NCBI GenBank assembly: GCA_003112755.1
Contig: BFBT01000001.1
Span: 2,356,001 to 2,420,000 of the forward strand
Source of the DNA: Lawsonibacter asaccharolyticus
GTDB lineage: Bacteria > Bacillota > Clostridia > Oscillospirales > Oscillospiraceae
Direction of reading: 5' to 3'
Length of the DNA stretch: 64,000 bases
Part shown: one piece after another, positions 8,606 to 16,428 of the stretch
Position numbering within the stretch: the first letter of the stretch is position 1
Layout: every line of letters starts with the position of its first letter
Position numbers and translations under genes: made by a program
The notes under the pieces: model-generated
What the model saw: the letters and a program-made list of their open reading frames with translations, nothing else
What the model was told of the DNA's origin: nothing
Databases searched by the model: none

Positions 8606-8974
8606 GTGGACAACAGTGTAGTCAAACGAGGCGATATTTTCTATGCCGACCTGAGCCCGGTGGTGGGCAGCGAACAGGGGGGCGTGCGCCCGGTGCTGAT
8701 CGTGCAGAACGACACCGGAAACCGGCACAGCCCTACTGTCATTGCCGCCGCCATCACCTCCCAGACCGGCAAGGCGCGCCTGCCCACCCACATCTCCCTG
8801 GCCGCCATGAGCTGCGGCCTGCCCAAGGACTCGGTGGTCCTGCTGGAGCAGATCCGCACCCTGGATAAGCGCCGCCTGCGGGAGCACATGGGCCGGGTGG
8901 ACGAAACGATGATGAAGCAGGTAGACACGGCCATCGCGGTGAGCTTTGGCCTTCATCCAGACACGATGGTATAA
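8606..8974 (+). CDS. PemK/MazF-family endoribonuclease toxin (NdoA/EndoA-like)
   Basis: Sequence-specific mRNA interferase family. The 122-residue product matches the length and blocks of Bacillus EndoA: RGDIFYADLSPVVGSEQGGVRPVLIVQND, the TSQ(T/S)GKARLPTH segment and LLEQIRTLDKRRL. The start is GTG 8606. In Bacillus the antitoxin gene ndoAI lies between alr and ndoA; here the 200-bp gap is too short for it and has no suitable frame. The toxin is therefore an orphan at this locus, or controlled by the inverted repeat or an unlinked antitoxin. Confidence 0.9.
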   Translation: MDNSVVKRGDIFYADLSPVVGSEQGGVRPVLIVQNDTGNRHSPTVIAAAITSQTGKARLPTHISLAAMSCGLPKDSVVLLEQIRTLDKRRLREHMGRVDETMMKQVDTAIAVSFGLHPDTMV

Positions 8975-9078
8975 AAGTGCGCCCGTCCCGGAACTCTGGG
9001 GCGGCGCGGAACACGAAGGCGTTCCCCCATGGCCCGGCCCCGGCCGGGCTGCGGGGGAGCAGAAAAGGAGTACATAGG

Positions 9079-9615
9079 ATGAAGCAGAACAAGAAATGGA
9101 GCATGCGGATCGCCTCCTTCTGCCTGGCCGGTGCCTGCCTCTGCGGCGGCGCGGTCCTGGCGGCGGGGGGAGATGAGTCCGACCCCCTGGTCACCCTCAG
9201 CTATCTCACCCAGACAGTCACCCCCAATATCCTCAAGCAGGTGGACGAGCAGGCGGCCAAGCGGCAGAGTGAGCTGCTGGCTCAGCTCAATACCGCCATC
9301 GCGGACTATAAGATGGCAGTGGAGGGCGGCGGGGCCTCCGGGGGGACCAGTGCCTCCTACTCCGTGGTTACTCTCACCTCCGGGCAGACGCTGGCCCTGG
9401 GGGTGGGATGCGAGGTGATGCTGCGGGTGGGCACCGCCACCCTGGCGGCCAACACGGACCCGGGGCTGATCGACGTAAGCACCGGGGGGACGCTGAACAA
9501 CGGCGGCGCGCTGACCGCCAACCACCTTTACATGGCCACCATCGCGGACCGGACAGTCCAGGCCACCGCCGCCACCGTCAAGCTGCTGGTGCGGGGAGAG
9601 TACACCGTCTCCTGA
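9079..9615 (+). CDS. Secreted hypothetical protein
   Basis: The 178-residue protein begins MKQNKKWSMRIASFCLAG, a clear Sec signal peptide with likely cleavage near AVLAAGG. The mature part has a short helical segment (KQVDEQAAKRQSELLAQLN) and a Ser/Thr/Gly-rich beta domain. ATG 9079 follows AAAAGGAGTACATAGG; the frame is open further upstream but without signal features. I recognize no family. It stands alone between the toxin gene and a strong terminator. Confidence 0.7.
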   Translation: MKQNKKWSMRIASFCLAGACLCGGAVLAAGGDESDPLVTLSYLTQTVTPNILKQVDEQAAKRQSELLAQLNTAIADYKMAVEGGGASGGTSASYSVVTLTSGQTLALGVGCEVMLRVGTATLAANTDPGLIDVSTGGTLNNGGALTANHLYMATIADRTVQATAATVKLLVRGEYTVS

Positions 9616-9632
9616 GACTGGAGCACAGACAG

Positions 9633-9667
9633 AGGGCCCGGCATGTCTCTTTGACATGCCGGGCCCT
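9633..9667 (+). terminator. Terminator hairpin
   Basis: Perfect 15-bp stem AGGGCCCGGCATGTC / GACATGCCGGGCCCT with TCTTT loop, followed by TTCT. It ends the transcription unit of the secreted protein. Confidence 0.82.
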
Positions 9668-9775
9668 TTCTGATATGATCGAAGCAGAGAGAACGGAAAG
9701 CCCCGGAGATGGGAGAGTCAGAGAGTGGAGGCGCATTTTCCCCGCGGAGGGGGACGCCGGTAGAGAGGAGAGAAC

Positions 9776-9967
9776 GTGTCTATGGCTGTTAAAATGCTTC
9801 TGATTGCTATATTGATCGCTGTGCTGATGACGCTCTTCAGTGGGATCTACCCAGGCTCTGTCCTGTATGGTTGGCTGGACCAAAACGGTCTGAACTTCGT
9901 ATGGGCCGGACTGACAGCGGGGATCATAGCCGCCTGCCTGGTCCTGTACCGCCGGAGGAAAAAGTGA
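9776..9967 (+). CDS. Small two-helix membrane protein
   Basis: The 63-residue product has two hydrophobic helices (about 5-22 and 40-56) and a basic RRRKK tail. GTG 9776 has AGAGGAGAG six bases upstream; ATG 9782 is the alternative. No family is recognized. It sits between two terminator hairpins, so it is probably a monocistronic small gene. Confidence 0.6.
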   Translation: MSMAVKMLLIAILIAVLMTLFSGIYPGSVLYGWLDQNGLNFVWAGLTAGIIAACLVLYRRRKK

Positions 9968-9989
9968 TCGTATTATGAGTATGAAAGAC

Positions 9990-10016
9990 AAGGCCCCTTT
10001 TTATAAAAGGGGCCTT
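9990..10016. terminator. Bidirectional hairpin terminator
   Basis: AAGGCCCCTTTT / AAAAGGGGCCTT with a TAT loop, between the small membrane protein gene (+) and the end of dinB (-). The A/T-rich stem base can act on both strands. Confidence 0.75.
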
Positions 10017-10182
10017 CCATGAAACAAAACTTGGAATTCCTTGCGGAGCACCCCTGTATGGCAGCGAAAGGCCGGACCTCTGCCTGAATGTGAGTGAGCT
10101 GCTGGAGCTGATCCAATGACTCCTTGGGAAACCGCATAGCGGCGGCCTCTTTCGCGGATGCCGGACAGCGGTTCCGGGCCGG

Positions 10183-11421
10183 TCAGGAGGTTGCGCCTTC
10201 CTCGTCTTCCTCCTGCACACCGCCCTGGCACACGCCGGCGGAGGAGGCTGGGGAGATGGCGTTCCGGCCGTACTTGGCCCGAATCTGGTCCAGCGTCCGG
10301 TCCAGGCGTTCCAGGCGGTCCCGCCTGGGGGCGTCTGCCTGGCCCAGCAGGTCCAACTGGACGCCAGCCTGGTCCTCGGAGATCAGATAGAGGGCGGTCA
10401 CCGTCAGGGCACGGACGGGACTGTCCATGTTCCAGCAGCCCTCCGCCAGGGAGACGGCGGCCTGGGACAGCTCCCGGGCCAGGCAGGTGGGGGGCTCCAG
10501 CCGGCGCTGGCGGCTGATATCCCGGAAATCCGGGTCCCGGATGGCCAGAGAGACGCCGGCAGCCTTCATCCCTGCCCGGCGCAGGCGGACGGCCACCCGG
10601 TCGGACAGCATGGCGATGCCGGAGCAGATCTCCTCCCGGCCGGACAAGCTGCGGGGGAAGGTAAGGCCGTTGCCAATGGACTTGGGTGCGTTCTCCTGAC
10701 AGGCGGAAGAGACGGGACTGCGGTCCAGCCCGTTGGCGTAGGCATGGAGCTGCCTGCCGTGGCGCCCCAGCAGGGAGAACAGGGCTTCCCGGTCAAACCG
10801 GGCCAGATCGCCGATGGTCCGCACCCCGAACCGCTTCAGGGTGTCTGCCGCAGCCCGGCCCACATAGAGCAGGTCGGTCACCGGCAGAGGCCAGACCAGG
10901 GCACGAAAGTTATCCGGCGAGATCAGGGTGACGGCGTCCGGTTTTTTGTAGTCGCTGCCCAGCTTGGCAAACACCTTGTTGAAGGAGACTCCCACCGAGA
11001 TGGTCAGGCCCAGCTCCCCCCGCACCCGACGGCGGAGCTGGTGGGCCAGGGCCAGGGGGTCCCCGCCGAAGAGGTGGAGAGAGCCAGTGACGTCCAGCCA
11101 GCTCTCGTCGATGCCGAAGGGTTCCACCAGATCGGTGTACTCCTGATAGAGCTGGTTTACCTGGCGGGAGAACTCCCGGTACTTGTCGTGGTGGGCGGGA
11201 AGGAGAACCAGCCTGGGACACTTTTTCCGGGCCTGCCAGATGGTCTCCGCGGTCTTGATACCGAAGGCCTTGGCAGGCTCGTTTTTTGCAAGGATGATGC
11301 CGTGGCGGCTGGCCGGGTCGCCGCACACCGCCACTGGGAGGTGGCGCAGTTCCGGGTGGTCCAACAGCTCCACCGAGGCGTAAAAGCTGTTCAGATCACA
11401 GTGAAAGATGACACGGTCCAC
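10183..11421 (-). CDS. dinB: DNA polymerase IV (Y-family)
   Basis: Translesion polymerase. The 412-residue protein starts at GTG 11421. It has the metal-binding HCDLNSFYASVE near the N-terminus, the catalytic PFGIDESWLDVTG, and the SVGVSFNKVFAKLGSDYKKPD palm/fingers block. The thumb helix-hairpin-helix (LLYVGRAAADTLKRFGVRTIGDLA) and little-finger domain follow. The C-terminal 40 residues are low-complexity and lack an obvious clamp-binding QL(S)LF motif, although QLDLLG near residue 355 could serve. It has a consensus promoter and an overlapping LexA-like box, implying SOS control, and is divergent from the radical SAM gene. Confidence 0.94.
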   Translation of the reverse strand: MDRVIFHCDLNSFYASVELLDHPELRHLPVAVCGDPASRHGIILAKNEPAKAFGIKTAETIWQARKKCPRLVLLPAHHDKYREFSRQVNQLYQEYTDLVEPFGIDESWLDVTGSLHLFGGDPLALAHQLRRRVRGELGLTISVGVSFNKVFAKLGSDYKKPDAVTLISPDNFRALVWPLPVTDLLYVGRAAADTLKRFGVRTIGDLARFDREALFSLLGRHGRQLHAYANGLDRSPVSSACQENAPKSIGNGLTFPRSLSGREEICSGIAMLSDRVAVRLRRAGMKAAGVSLAIRDPDFRDISRQRRLEPPTCLARELSQAAVSLAEGCWNMDSPVRALTVTALYLISEDQAGVQLDLLGQADAPRRDRLERLDRTLDQIRAKYGRNAISPASSAGVCQGGVQEEDEEGATS

Positions 11422-11451
11422 CGGGCGCTCCCCCCTTATTAGGATGTCCTT

Positions 11452-11480
11452 ATTATATCCCTTTGGGCCATGGAAGTCAA
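11452..11480 (-). promoter_or_regulatory. Sigma-A promoter of dinB
   Basis: On the minus strand: TTGACT (11475-11480), 17-bp spacer, TATAAT (11452-11457). Near consensus. Confidence 0.8.
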
Positions 11481-11491
11481 ACCTTTGTTCG
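11478..11491 (-). promoter_or_regulatory. LexA/DinR-like box over the dinB -35
   Basis: Minus-strand CGAACAAAGGTTTG resembles the Firmicutes SOS box CGAACRNRYGTTYC with two mismatches and overlaps the -35 of dinB. A LexA-repressed dinB is expected from established biology. Confidence 0.55.
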
Positions 11492-11498
11492 ATTCCTC

Positions 11499-11527
11499 TT
11501 GACGGAGCGATCTGGATATGCTATGGT
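11499..11527 (+). promoter_or_regulatory. Sigma-A promoter of the radical SAM gene
   Basis: TTGACG (11499-11504), 17-bp spacer, TATGGT (11522-11527), 25 bp before the start codon region. Confidence 0.6.
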
Positions 11528-11551
11528 GAAAATAGGAAAGGAGGTGGGGAG

Positions 11552-12439
11552 ATGGAGTATCTTCCGGCTAAACATCTGCTCCACCGCAGCCGGGACACCC
11601 GGTGGTTCGGGACGGATCACACCATGAATATCTATCGGGGGTGCTGCCACGGGTGCCTGTACTGCGACAGCCGCAGTGCCTGCTATCAAACCCCGGACTT
11701 TGATACGGTAAAGGCCAAGGCAGACGCCCTGCGCATCCTGCGGGACGACTTGGCACGGAAGGTCCGGCCCGCCTTCATCGCTACCGGGGCCATGAGCGAC
11801 CCCTACAACCCCTTTGAGGCGTCCCTCCAGCTGACCCGACACGCCCTGGAGCTGATCGACGCCTACCGGTGCGGGGCGGCCATTGCGACCAAGAGCGACT
11901 TGATCGTCCGGGACGGGGACATTTTGGACTCCATCGCCCGGCACTCGCCGGTGATCTGCAAGCTCACCATCACCACCACGGATGACGCCCTGGCGGCCCG
12001 GCTGGAGCCCGGGGCGCCCTCCCCCTCCCGGCGGCTGGCCGCTCTCCGGGAGCTGGCGGACCGGGGACTGTTTGCCGGGGTGCTCCTGATGCCGGTACTG
12101 CCCTTCCTGGAGGACACGGAAGAGAATGTGCTGGAGGTGGTGGAGCGGGCGGCGGAGGCAGGGGCATCTTTTGTCTACCCAGCCCTCGGCGTGACCATGC
12201 GGGAGGGCCAGCGGGAGTATTTCCTACAGGGGCTGGAGGACGCCTTCCCCGGGCAGGGGCTGCGGGCCCGCTACCTCCGGCGGTACGGGGACCGGTATTG
12301 GTGCGCCAGCCCCAGGGCCAGACGGCTGTGGGAGGTGTTCTCTCACAGGTGCGGTCAGTTGGGCATGCGGTACCGTATGGAGCAGATCGTCTCCGCAGCC
12401 ACCCGGGACTATGGGGACCGGCAGCTGAACTTTTTTTGA
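11552..12439 (+). CDS. SPL-family radical SAM protein
   Basis: The 295-residue protein has the radical-SAM cluster motif CCHGCLYC (Cys31, Cys35, Cys38; CX3CX2C) and the spore-photoproduct-lyase-superfamily blocks TDHTMNIYRGC, ATKSDLIVRD and LTITTTDD. Length and motif spacing fit the SplB-related (Rv2578c/PA0069-type) subgroup rather than authentic SplB, so repair of spore photoproduct is not assured. ATG 11552 follows AGGAGGTGGGG. It is divergent from dinB, suggesting a DNA-damage neighbourhood. The VOC gene follows after 28 bp. Confidence 0.82.
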   Translation: MEYLPAKHLLHRSRDTRWFGTDHTMNIYRGCCHGCLYCDSRSACYQTPDFDTVKAKADALRILRDDLARKVRPAFIATGAMSDPYNPFEASLQLTRHALELIDAYRCGAAIATKSDLIVRDGDILDSIARHSPVICKLTITTTDDALAARLEPGAPSPSRRLAALRELADRGLFAGVLLMPVLPFLEDTEENVLEVVERAAEAGASFVYPALGVTMREGQREYFLQGLEDAFPGQGLRARYLRRYGDRYWCASPRARRLWEVFSHRCGQLGMRYRMEQIVSAATRDYGDRQLNFF

Positions 12440-12467
12440 CGGAAAATACAGAAAAGGAGCGGGACAG

Positions 12468-12950
12468 ATGAAATATACGGCAGTGGTGCTTTCTGTGGCG
12501 GATGTCAAGGCCGCCAGAGGATTTTATGAGGATCTGTTCGGATTGGAGGTCTGCCAGGACTATGGGATCAACGTATCCTTTACCTGCGGGCTCTCCCTCC
12601 AGCAGGAGTTTGACTGGCTGGTGGGGCTGCAGAAGGAGCGGATCGGGAAAAAGAGCAACAACATGGAGCTTTGCTTTGAGACGGAGGACCTGGACCATTT
12701 TCTGGAGCAGCTGAGACGATACCCCGGGGCAGAGCGCCTGGGGGACGTGGTGGAGCACGGCTGGGGACAGCGGGTGGTCCGCTTTTATGATTTGGACGGG
12801 CACCTGGTGGAGGTGGGGGAGGACATGGGCATGGTGGTCCGTCGTTTCCTCCGCAGCGGGATGACCATGGAAGAAGTGTCCAACAGGATGGATGTCTCCA
12901 TGGGGGACCTGAAGAAGCTGCTGGAGAGAGACACCGGCGGCCACTCCTGA
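12468..12950 (+). CDS. VOC (glyoxalase/bleomycin-resistance) family protein
   Basis: A 160-residue vicinal-oxygen-chelate fold protein. Residues 1-115 hold two beta-alpha-beta-beta-beta units: VVLSVADVKAARGFYEDLFG and ELCFETEDLDHFLEQL ... RVVRFYDLDGHLVEVGE, ending in the canonical HxxE-type metal-ligand region. Residues 120-160 add a helical tail (MTMEEVSNRMDVSMGDLKKLL) resembling a small HTH. Substrate is unknown. It lies in an operon-like arrangement after the radical SAM gene. Confidence 0.85.
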   Translation: MKYTAVVLSVADVKAARGFYEDLFGLEVCQDYGINVSFTCGLSLQQEFDWLVGLQKERIGKKSNNMELCFETEDLDHFLEQLRRYPGAERLGDVVEHGWGQRVVRFYDLDGHLVEVGEDMGMVVRRFLRSGMTMEEVSNRMDVSMGDLKKLLERDTGGHS

Positions 12951-12975
12951 GCGTTCCGGCCGGAATGAAAAGCCA

Positions 12976-13004
12976 TTGACGAACCGCTGCCTGGGCCTTA
13001 CAAT
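12976..13004 (+). promoter_or_regulatory. Sigma-A promoter of the yjdF leader
   Basis: TTGACG (12976-12981), 17-bp spacer, TACAAT (12999-13004). The predicted transcript starts near 13011, leaving a leader of about 114 nt. Confidence 0.75.
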
Positions 13005-13010
13005 GGCGGT

Positions 13011-13118
13011 GCGGGAATAAAAACACATCATGGTTGGTAGTCCATGAGCGGGCCGCGCTCCCGTCAGTAGCCCTCCCTCCCGGGTCGTCCGTTTCCCGAC
13101 ACAAGTGTTTGGGAGGAA
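13011..13118 (+). ncRNA. yjdF-type riboswitch (azaaromatic-sensing) candidate
   Basis: The leader between a strong promoter and yjdF contains AAACACATCATGG, a hairpin TCATGG/CCATGA (13028-13047) whose loop reads TTGGTAGT, then stems GGG/CCC (13050-13063) and CGGG/CCCG (13081-13098). This fits the yjdF RNA motif, which is found upstream of yjdF genes and binds azaaromatic compounds. The class is inferred from the gene context and recalled motif elements; a covariance-model search would settle it. Confidence 0.62.
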
Positions 13119-13124
13119 TCGAAT

Positions 13125-13544
13125 ATGGACTGGAACGTGAGCAGCTTTACGGTGTGCTTTCAGCCCCCCTTCTGGGTGGGGATCGCGGAGCGGTGGACGG
13201 CGGACGGCTATGAGGCCGCCCGGGTAGTCTTTGGACCAGAGCCCTCCGACGCCCAGATCTACCAGTGGCTGGGGGTGGAGTGGCACAAGCTGCGGTTCAG
13301 TCCTGCCGCTCCGGGGGAGCGGGCCAGAGTCCGGCCGGAAAACCCAAAGCGTGTCCGGCGGGAGGCCAGAAAGACCCTGGAGAGCTCCGGAGCTGGCACC
13401 AGAGCCCAGCAGGCCCTGGCCAGAGAGCGGGAGCAGGCGGGAGAACGGCTCCGCCAGGAGCGGCGGCAGCGCCGCCTCCAGTCGGAGGAGGAGCGGTTCC
13501 GTCTGCGCCAGCAGAAAAAGCGCGAAAAAAAGAGGGGGCGGTGA
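13125..13544 (+). CDS. yjdF: YjdF family protein (DUF2992)
   Basis: The 139-residue protein has an N-terminal beta-rich half (SSFTVCFQPPFWVGIAER ... VVFGPEPSDAQIYQWL) and a highly basic, coiled C-terminal half rich in Arg/Gln/Glu ending KKREKKRGR, the usual YjdF layout. Biochemical function is unknown; the family is linked to toxicity or tolerance of azaaromatic compounds through its riboswitch. ATG 13125 follows GGGAGGAATCGAAT. It is monocistronic, ended by a palindromic hairpin. Confidence 0.85.
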   Translation: MDWNVSSFTVCFQPPFWVGIAERWTADGYEAARVVFGPEPSDAQIYQWLGVEWHKLRFSPAAPGERARVRPENPKRVRREARKTLESSGAGTRAQQALAREREQAGERLRQERRQRRLQSEEERFRLRQQKKREKKRGR

Positions 13545-13557
13545 CGCCCCGGGACCG

Positions 13558-13587
13558 GAGGGCCGCGGGAGATCTCCCGCGGCCCTC
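13558..13587 (+). terminator. Palindromic terminator hairpin after yjdF
   Basis: Perfect 30-nt palindrome: GAGGGCCGCGGGA (13558-13570) pairs with TCCCGCGGCCCTC (13575-13587) around GATC. No T-tract follows. Confidence 0.7.
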
Positions 13588-13821
13588 CGGCATGAAAATA
13601 GGTGAAATGACATATGAGAAGTTTCAATAGACCCATTCGCGTCAATAATACATGTGCAAAATAGACAGGAGTGACGGGAAAATCTTTGTCAGATATGGAG
13701 AAGATTTTTTCTCCCTTGAGAGTTTTTGTAGGGATTTGAAGCGGGGCTGGTATCCTGTGCCTATCCGGAGCAGAAAGAAGACGCGCTCCGGCCATTCTAG
13801 GAGAGAAAAGGAGACAGAGAG

Positions 13822-15021
13822 ATGACCATTGAACTGAATGTCCTCCAGACGACAGGGCTGGCCATGCTGCTGTTCGTGCTGGGCCGCTTTATCGTGAACC
13901 ACGTGGGATTCCTGCGGCGCTGCTGCATCCCGGCCCCCGTGGTGGGAGGGCTGATCTTCGCCATTTTCCACCTGGTGGTCCATCAGACGGGACTGCTCAC
14001 CCTGACCTTTGACGAGACGCTGAAAAATGTGTTCATGATCTGGTTCTTCACCAGTGTAGGGTACGGGGCCAGCTTCAAGGTGCTGCGCAGGGGCGCGGGA
14101 CCGGTGCTGGTGTTCCTGCTGCTGGCCACCGTCATGATCACGATGCAGAACTTTGTGGGCGTAGGCTTCGCCCAGCTGTTCGGCTTGGATGACCCCCGGC
14201 TGGGCCTGTGCATGGGCTCCATTCCCCTGGTGGGCGGCCACGGCACTTCCGGCTCCTTCGGGCCCCAGTTCGAGGCGGCCGGTGTGGCGGGAGCCGAGGT
14301 GGTGGCCATCGCCTGCGCTACCTACGGCCTGGTGTCCGGTAGCCTGATGGGCGGCCCCATCGCCCGGGCGAAGATCAAAAAGTATGGTCTGCACTCCTCC
14401 GTGAAGGCGGAGGCCGTGGAGACCGTGGAGACGGTGCAGGAGCCCAGCCCGGCCAAGGACCAGGGTGCGGACAGCATCCTGAAGGCATTCATCCTGCTGA
14501 TCATTGCCGCCGGCATCGGCACCTATATCAATGCCTACTTTGACGGCAAGATCACCCTGCCCACCTATATGGGCGCCATGATCGTGGCGTTGATCATTCG
14601 CAATGTCAGCGACTGGCGGAAGATCGAGCTGCCCATGCACGCCATCGACATCAGCGGAAATGTCTGCCTGAATATCTTCCTGGCCATCGCCCTGATGACC
14701 CTGAAGCTGTGGGAGCTGGCGGCCTTGGCGGTGCCCATGATCGTCACCCTGCTGGTGCAGACCCTCATCATGTTCCTGTTCGCCTCCTTCATAGTATTCC
14801 GGGTCATGGGACGGGACTATGAGGCGGCCTGCATGACCACCGCTTTCTGCGGCTTCGGCATGGGCGCGACCCCCAACGCCATGGCCAACATGCTCAGCGT
14901 TACCGGCCAGTATGGCCCCGCGCCCAAGGCGTTCTTCGTGGTGCCCATTGTGGGAGGCATGTTTGTGGACTTCACCAATACCGCCGTCCTCTCCATGTTC
15001 CTGAATTTCCTGCCCAAATGA
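13822..15021 (+). CDS. gltS: Sodium/glutamate symporter GltS
   Basis: The 399-residue membrane protein has about ten hydrophobic segments arranged as two inverted halves. The GltS signature pore loops are present: GSIPLVGGHGTSGSFGP in the first half and FCGFGMGATPNAMANM in the second. It imports glutamate with Na+. The start follows AAAAGGAGACAGAG. The 235-bp upstream region has no clear promoter that I can support. It is monocistronic, with a strong terminator behind it. Confidence 0.92.
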   Translation: MTIELNVLQTTGLAMLLFVLGRFIVNHVGFLRRCCIPAPVVGGLIFAIFHLVVHQTGLLTLTFDETLKNVFMIWFFTSVGYGASFKVLRRGAGPVLVFLLLATVMITMQNFVGVGFAQLFGLDDPRLGLCMGSIPLVGGHGTSGSFGPQFEAAGVAGAEVVAIACATYGLVSGSLMGGPIARAKIKKYGLHSSVKAEAVETVETVQEPSPAKDQGADSILKAFILLIIAAGIGTYINAYFDGKITLPTYMGAMIVALIIRNVSDWRKIELPMHAIDISGNVCLNIFLAIALMTLKLWELAALAVPMIVTLLVQTLIMFLFASFIVFRVMGRDYEAACMTTAFCGFGMGATPNAMANMLSVTGQYGPAPKAFFVVPIVGGMFVDFTNTAVLSMFLNFLPK

Positions 15022-15031
15022 GGGCAGACCA

Positions 15032-15065
15032 AAAGCTCCCACCGCCTGCGGGCGGTGGGAGCTTT
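15032..15065 (+). terminator. Terminator after gltS
   Basis: Perfect 15-bp stem AAAGCTCCCACCGCC / GGCGGTGGGAGCTTT, TGCG loop; a CTTTTT run follows six bases later. Confidence 0.85.
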
Positions 15066-15246
15066 GCCGCTTTTTCGAGAAAGATGCAGTCTGCCGCGGA
15101 CAAACCTCACACTGGCAGCCTGAGCAGTGTTTTTCCCGACACGCATGTCGCCGGGGAAAACGGATCAGAACTGAATTCACGCCTGCGGGAGCGAACTCTG
15201 CGAGGCTTTTTCCGTGGGAGGCCGACGGCTATGATCTGGGCGGGGG

Positions 15247-15831
15247 TCAGTCCGGCCCGTTCTGCCGGGCGGCGGCCAGGCGCTCCGCCTCTTTTTTTCG
15301 CTTCTTGGCCAGATATCGGTCCTCCTCGCTGAACACACAGCCGCAGTATTTCTGCATATAGAAGCCGTGGTCCCGGGCAAACTGCTGCCCCTCCCGGAAG
15401 AGGGGGCGGAAATCCCGGTACAGGAATTCCACGCCGTACTCCCCGCCCATGGCCCGGGCCACGGCGCAGATGGCCTCGTGGTTCTGGTAGGGGCTGATGA
15501 GCAGGGAGGTGGTGAAGCTGTCAAAGCCGTGCTCGGCGGCATAGCGGGCGGTCTCCTCCATCCGCACCCGATAGCAGTAGGCGCAGCGGCCGTCGATGTT
15601 GTCGGCTACATGCTGGACGAACTGGCGCAGACCGTAGTCATTGACTACCACCAGAGGGAGGGAGATCTCCCTGGCGTAGTCCTCCAGGCAGGTTTTTCGG
15701 CTGCGGTACTCGGTATAGGGGTGGATATTGGGATTGTACCAGAAGCCGGCCAGCTCGATGCCCTCCTCCCGCAGGGCGGCGATGGGGCGGTTGGCGCAGG
15801 GGGCGCAGCAGATATGCATCAGCGTCTTCAT
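15247..15831 (-). CDS. queH: Epoxyqueuosine reductase QueH
   Basis: Performs the last step of queuosine tRNA modification, replacing QueG. The 194-residue protein carries the QueH cysteine pattern: HICCAPC (Cys8/9/12), RCAYCYRVRM and QKYCGCVFS, which bind a 4Fe-4S cluster plus a second metal. ATG 15831 is used: the longer open frame upstream overlaps the preceding SLOG gene in another frame. The two genes are one base apart with GGAGAC in front of queH, so they are co-transcribed. Confidence 0.92.
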   Translation of the reverse strand: MKTLMHICCAPCANRPIAALREEGIELAGFWYNPNIHPYTEYRSRKTCLEDYAREISLPLVVVNDYGLRQFVQHVADNIDGRCAYCYRVRMEETARYAAEHGFDSFTTSLLISPYQNHEAICAVARAMGGEYGVEFLYRDFRPLFREGQQFARDHGFYMQKYCGCVFSEEDRYLAKKRKKEAERLAAARQNGPD

Positions 15832-15832
15832 G

Positions 15833-16351
15833 TCAGTCTCCTTGTTCTGGGTCGAGGATCTGGACGGGGACGCCCTGACGCATGGCGTAGGCCAGGGTCT
15901 GGGCGGTTCCGCCCTTGGGCACGCCGTCATAGACCGACAGCACCAGGGCAGAGCGGTCCACCATATAGCGGTTCCGCCGCTGCATACAGAAGCGGTCATA
16001 GCGGTGCTGGACCAGAGTCTCGAAGTCGCACTGGTCCAGAATGGCCTGATACCGGTGCCGTTCTGCCTCAGGCCAGGCGTCAGCCTGGCTCTCGCAGGGG
16101 CGGGCGGCCTCCAGGGTGACGCCGGAGCGGCACAGGCGCAGGGCCAGCACCGCCTCCGCAAAGTACAGGTCCGTCCCCCGGGCCATGCCGCAGATGAAGT
16201 GGCGCATCCCCTGGGTGTAGGCTCCCTCCACCGCCTGGGTCAGACGGCGCTTCAGCGTCAGACAGCGGGGGTCCGACTCCCGGCTGCCCCAGGGCAGCTT
16301 GTCCGGGCGGTGCCCGGTGAAGCAGCAGGTGGTGGCGCGGTCCACGGGCAT
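15833..16351 (-). CDS. SLOG-fold protein (DUF1273/YpsA-like)
   Basis: The 172-residue protein begins with CCFTGHRPDKLPWG, the nucleotide-binding start of the SLOG superfamily (YpsA/DprA/LOG relatives). It also has ICGMARGTDLYFAEAVL and a later MVDRSALVLSVYDG segment. Length is right for the DUF1273 group. It probably binds a nucleotide or nucleotide-derived ligand. It is first gene of a two-gene operon with queH, behind a near-consensus promoter. Confidence 0.82.
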   Translation of the reverse strand: MPVDRATTCCFTGHRPDKLPWGSRESDPRCLTLKRRLTQAVEGAYTQGMRHFICGMARGTDLYFAEAVLALRLCRSGVTLEAARPCESQADAWPEAERHRYQAILDQCDFETLVQHRYDRFCMQRRNRYMVDRSALVLSVYDGVPKGGTAQTLAYAMRQGVPVQILDPEQGD

Positions 16352-16372
16352 CCCTCCCGGCAGTTTTTTTCT

Positions 16373-16401
16373 ATTGTAATCTGAATAGGGAGGATTGTCA
16401 A
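16373..16401 (-). promoter_or_regulatory. Sigma-A promoter of the SLOG-queH operon
   Basis: Minus strand: TTGACA (16396-16401), 17-bp spacer, TACAAT (16373-16378), 22 bp before the ATG. Confidence 0.82.
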
Positions 16402-16428
16402 CGGAGATAGAAAATTTGTTCGAGGCAC

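Noticed and set aside
10001..10231. Short minus-strand frames after dinB
   Set aside because: They overlap the dinB end or the terminator hairpin, and no family or initiation site is visible.
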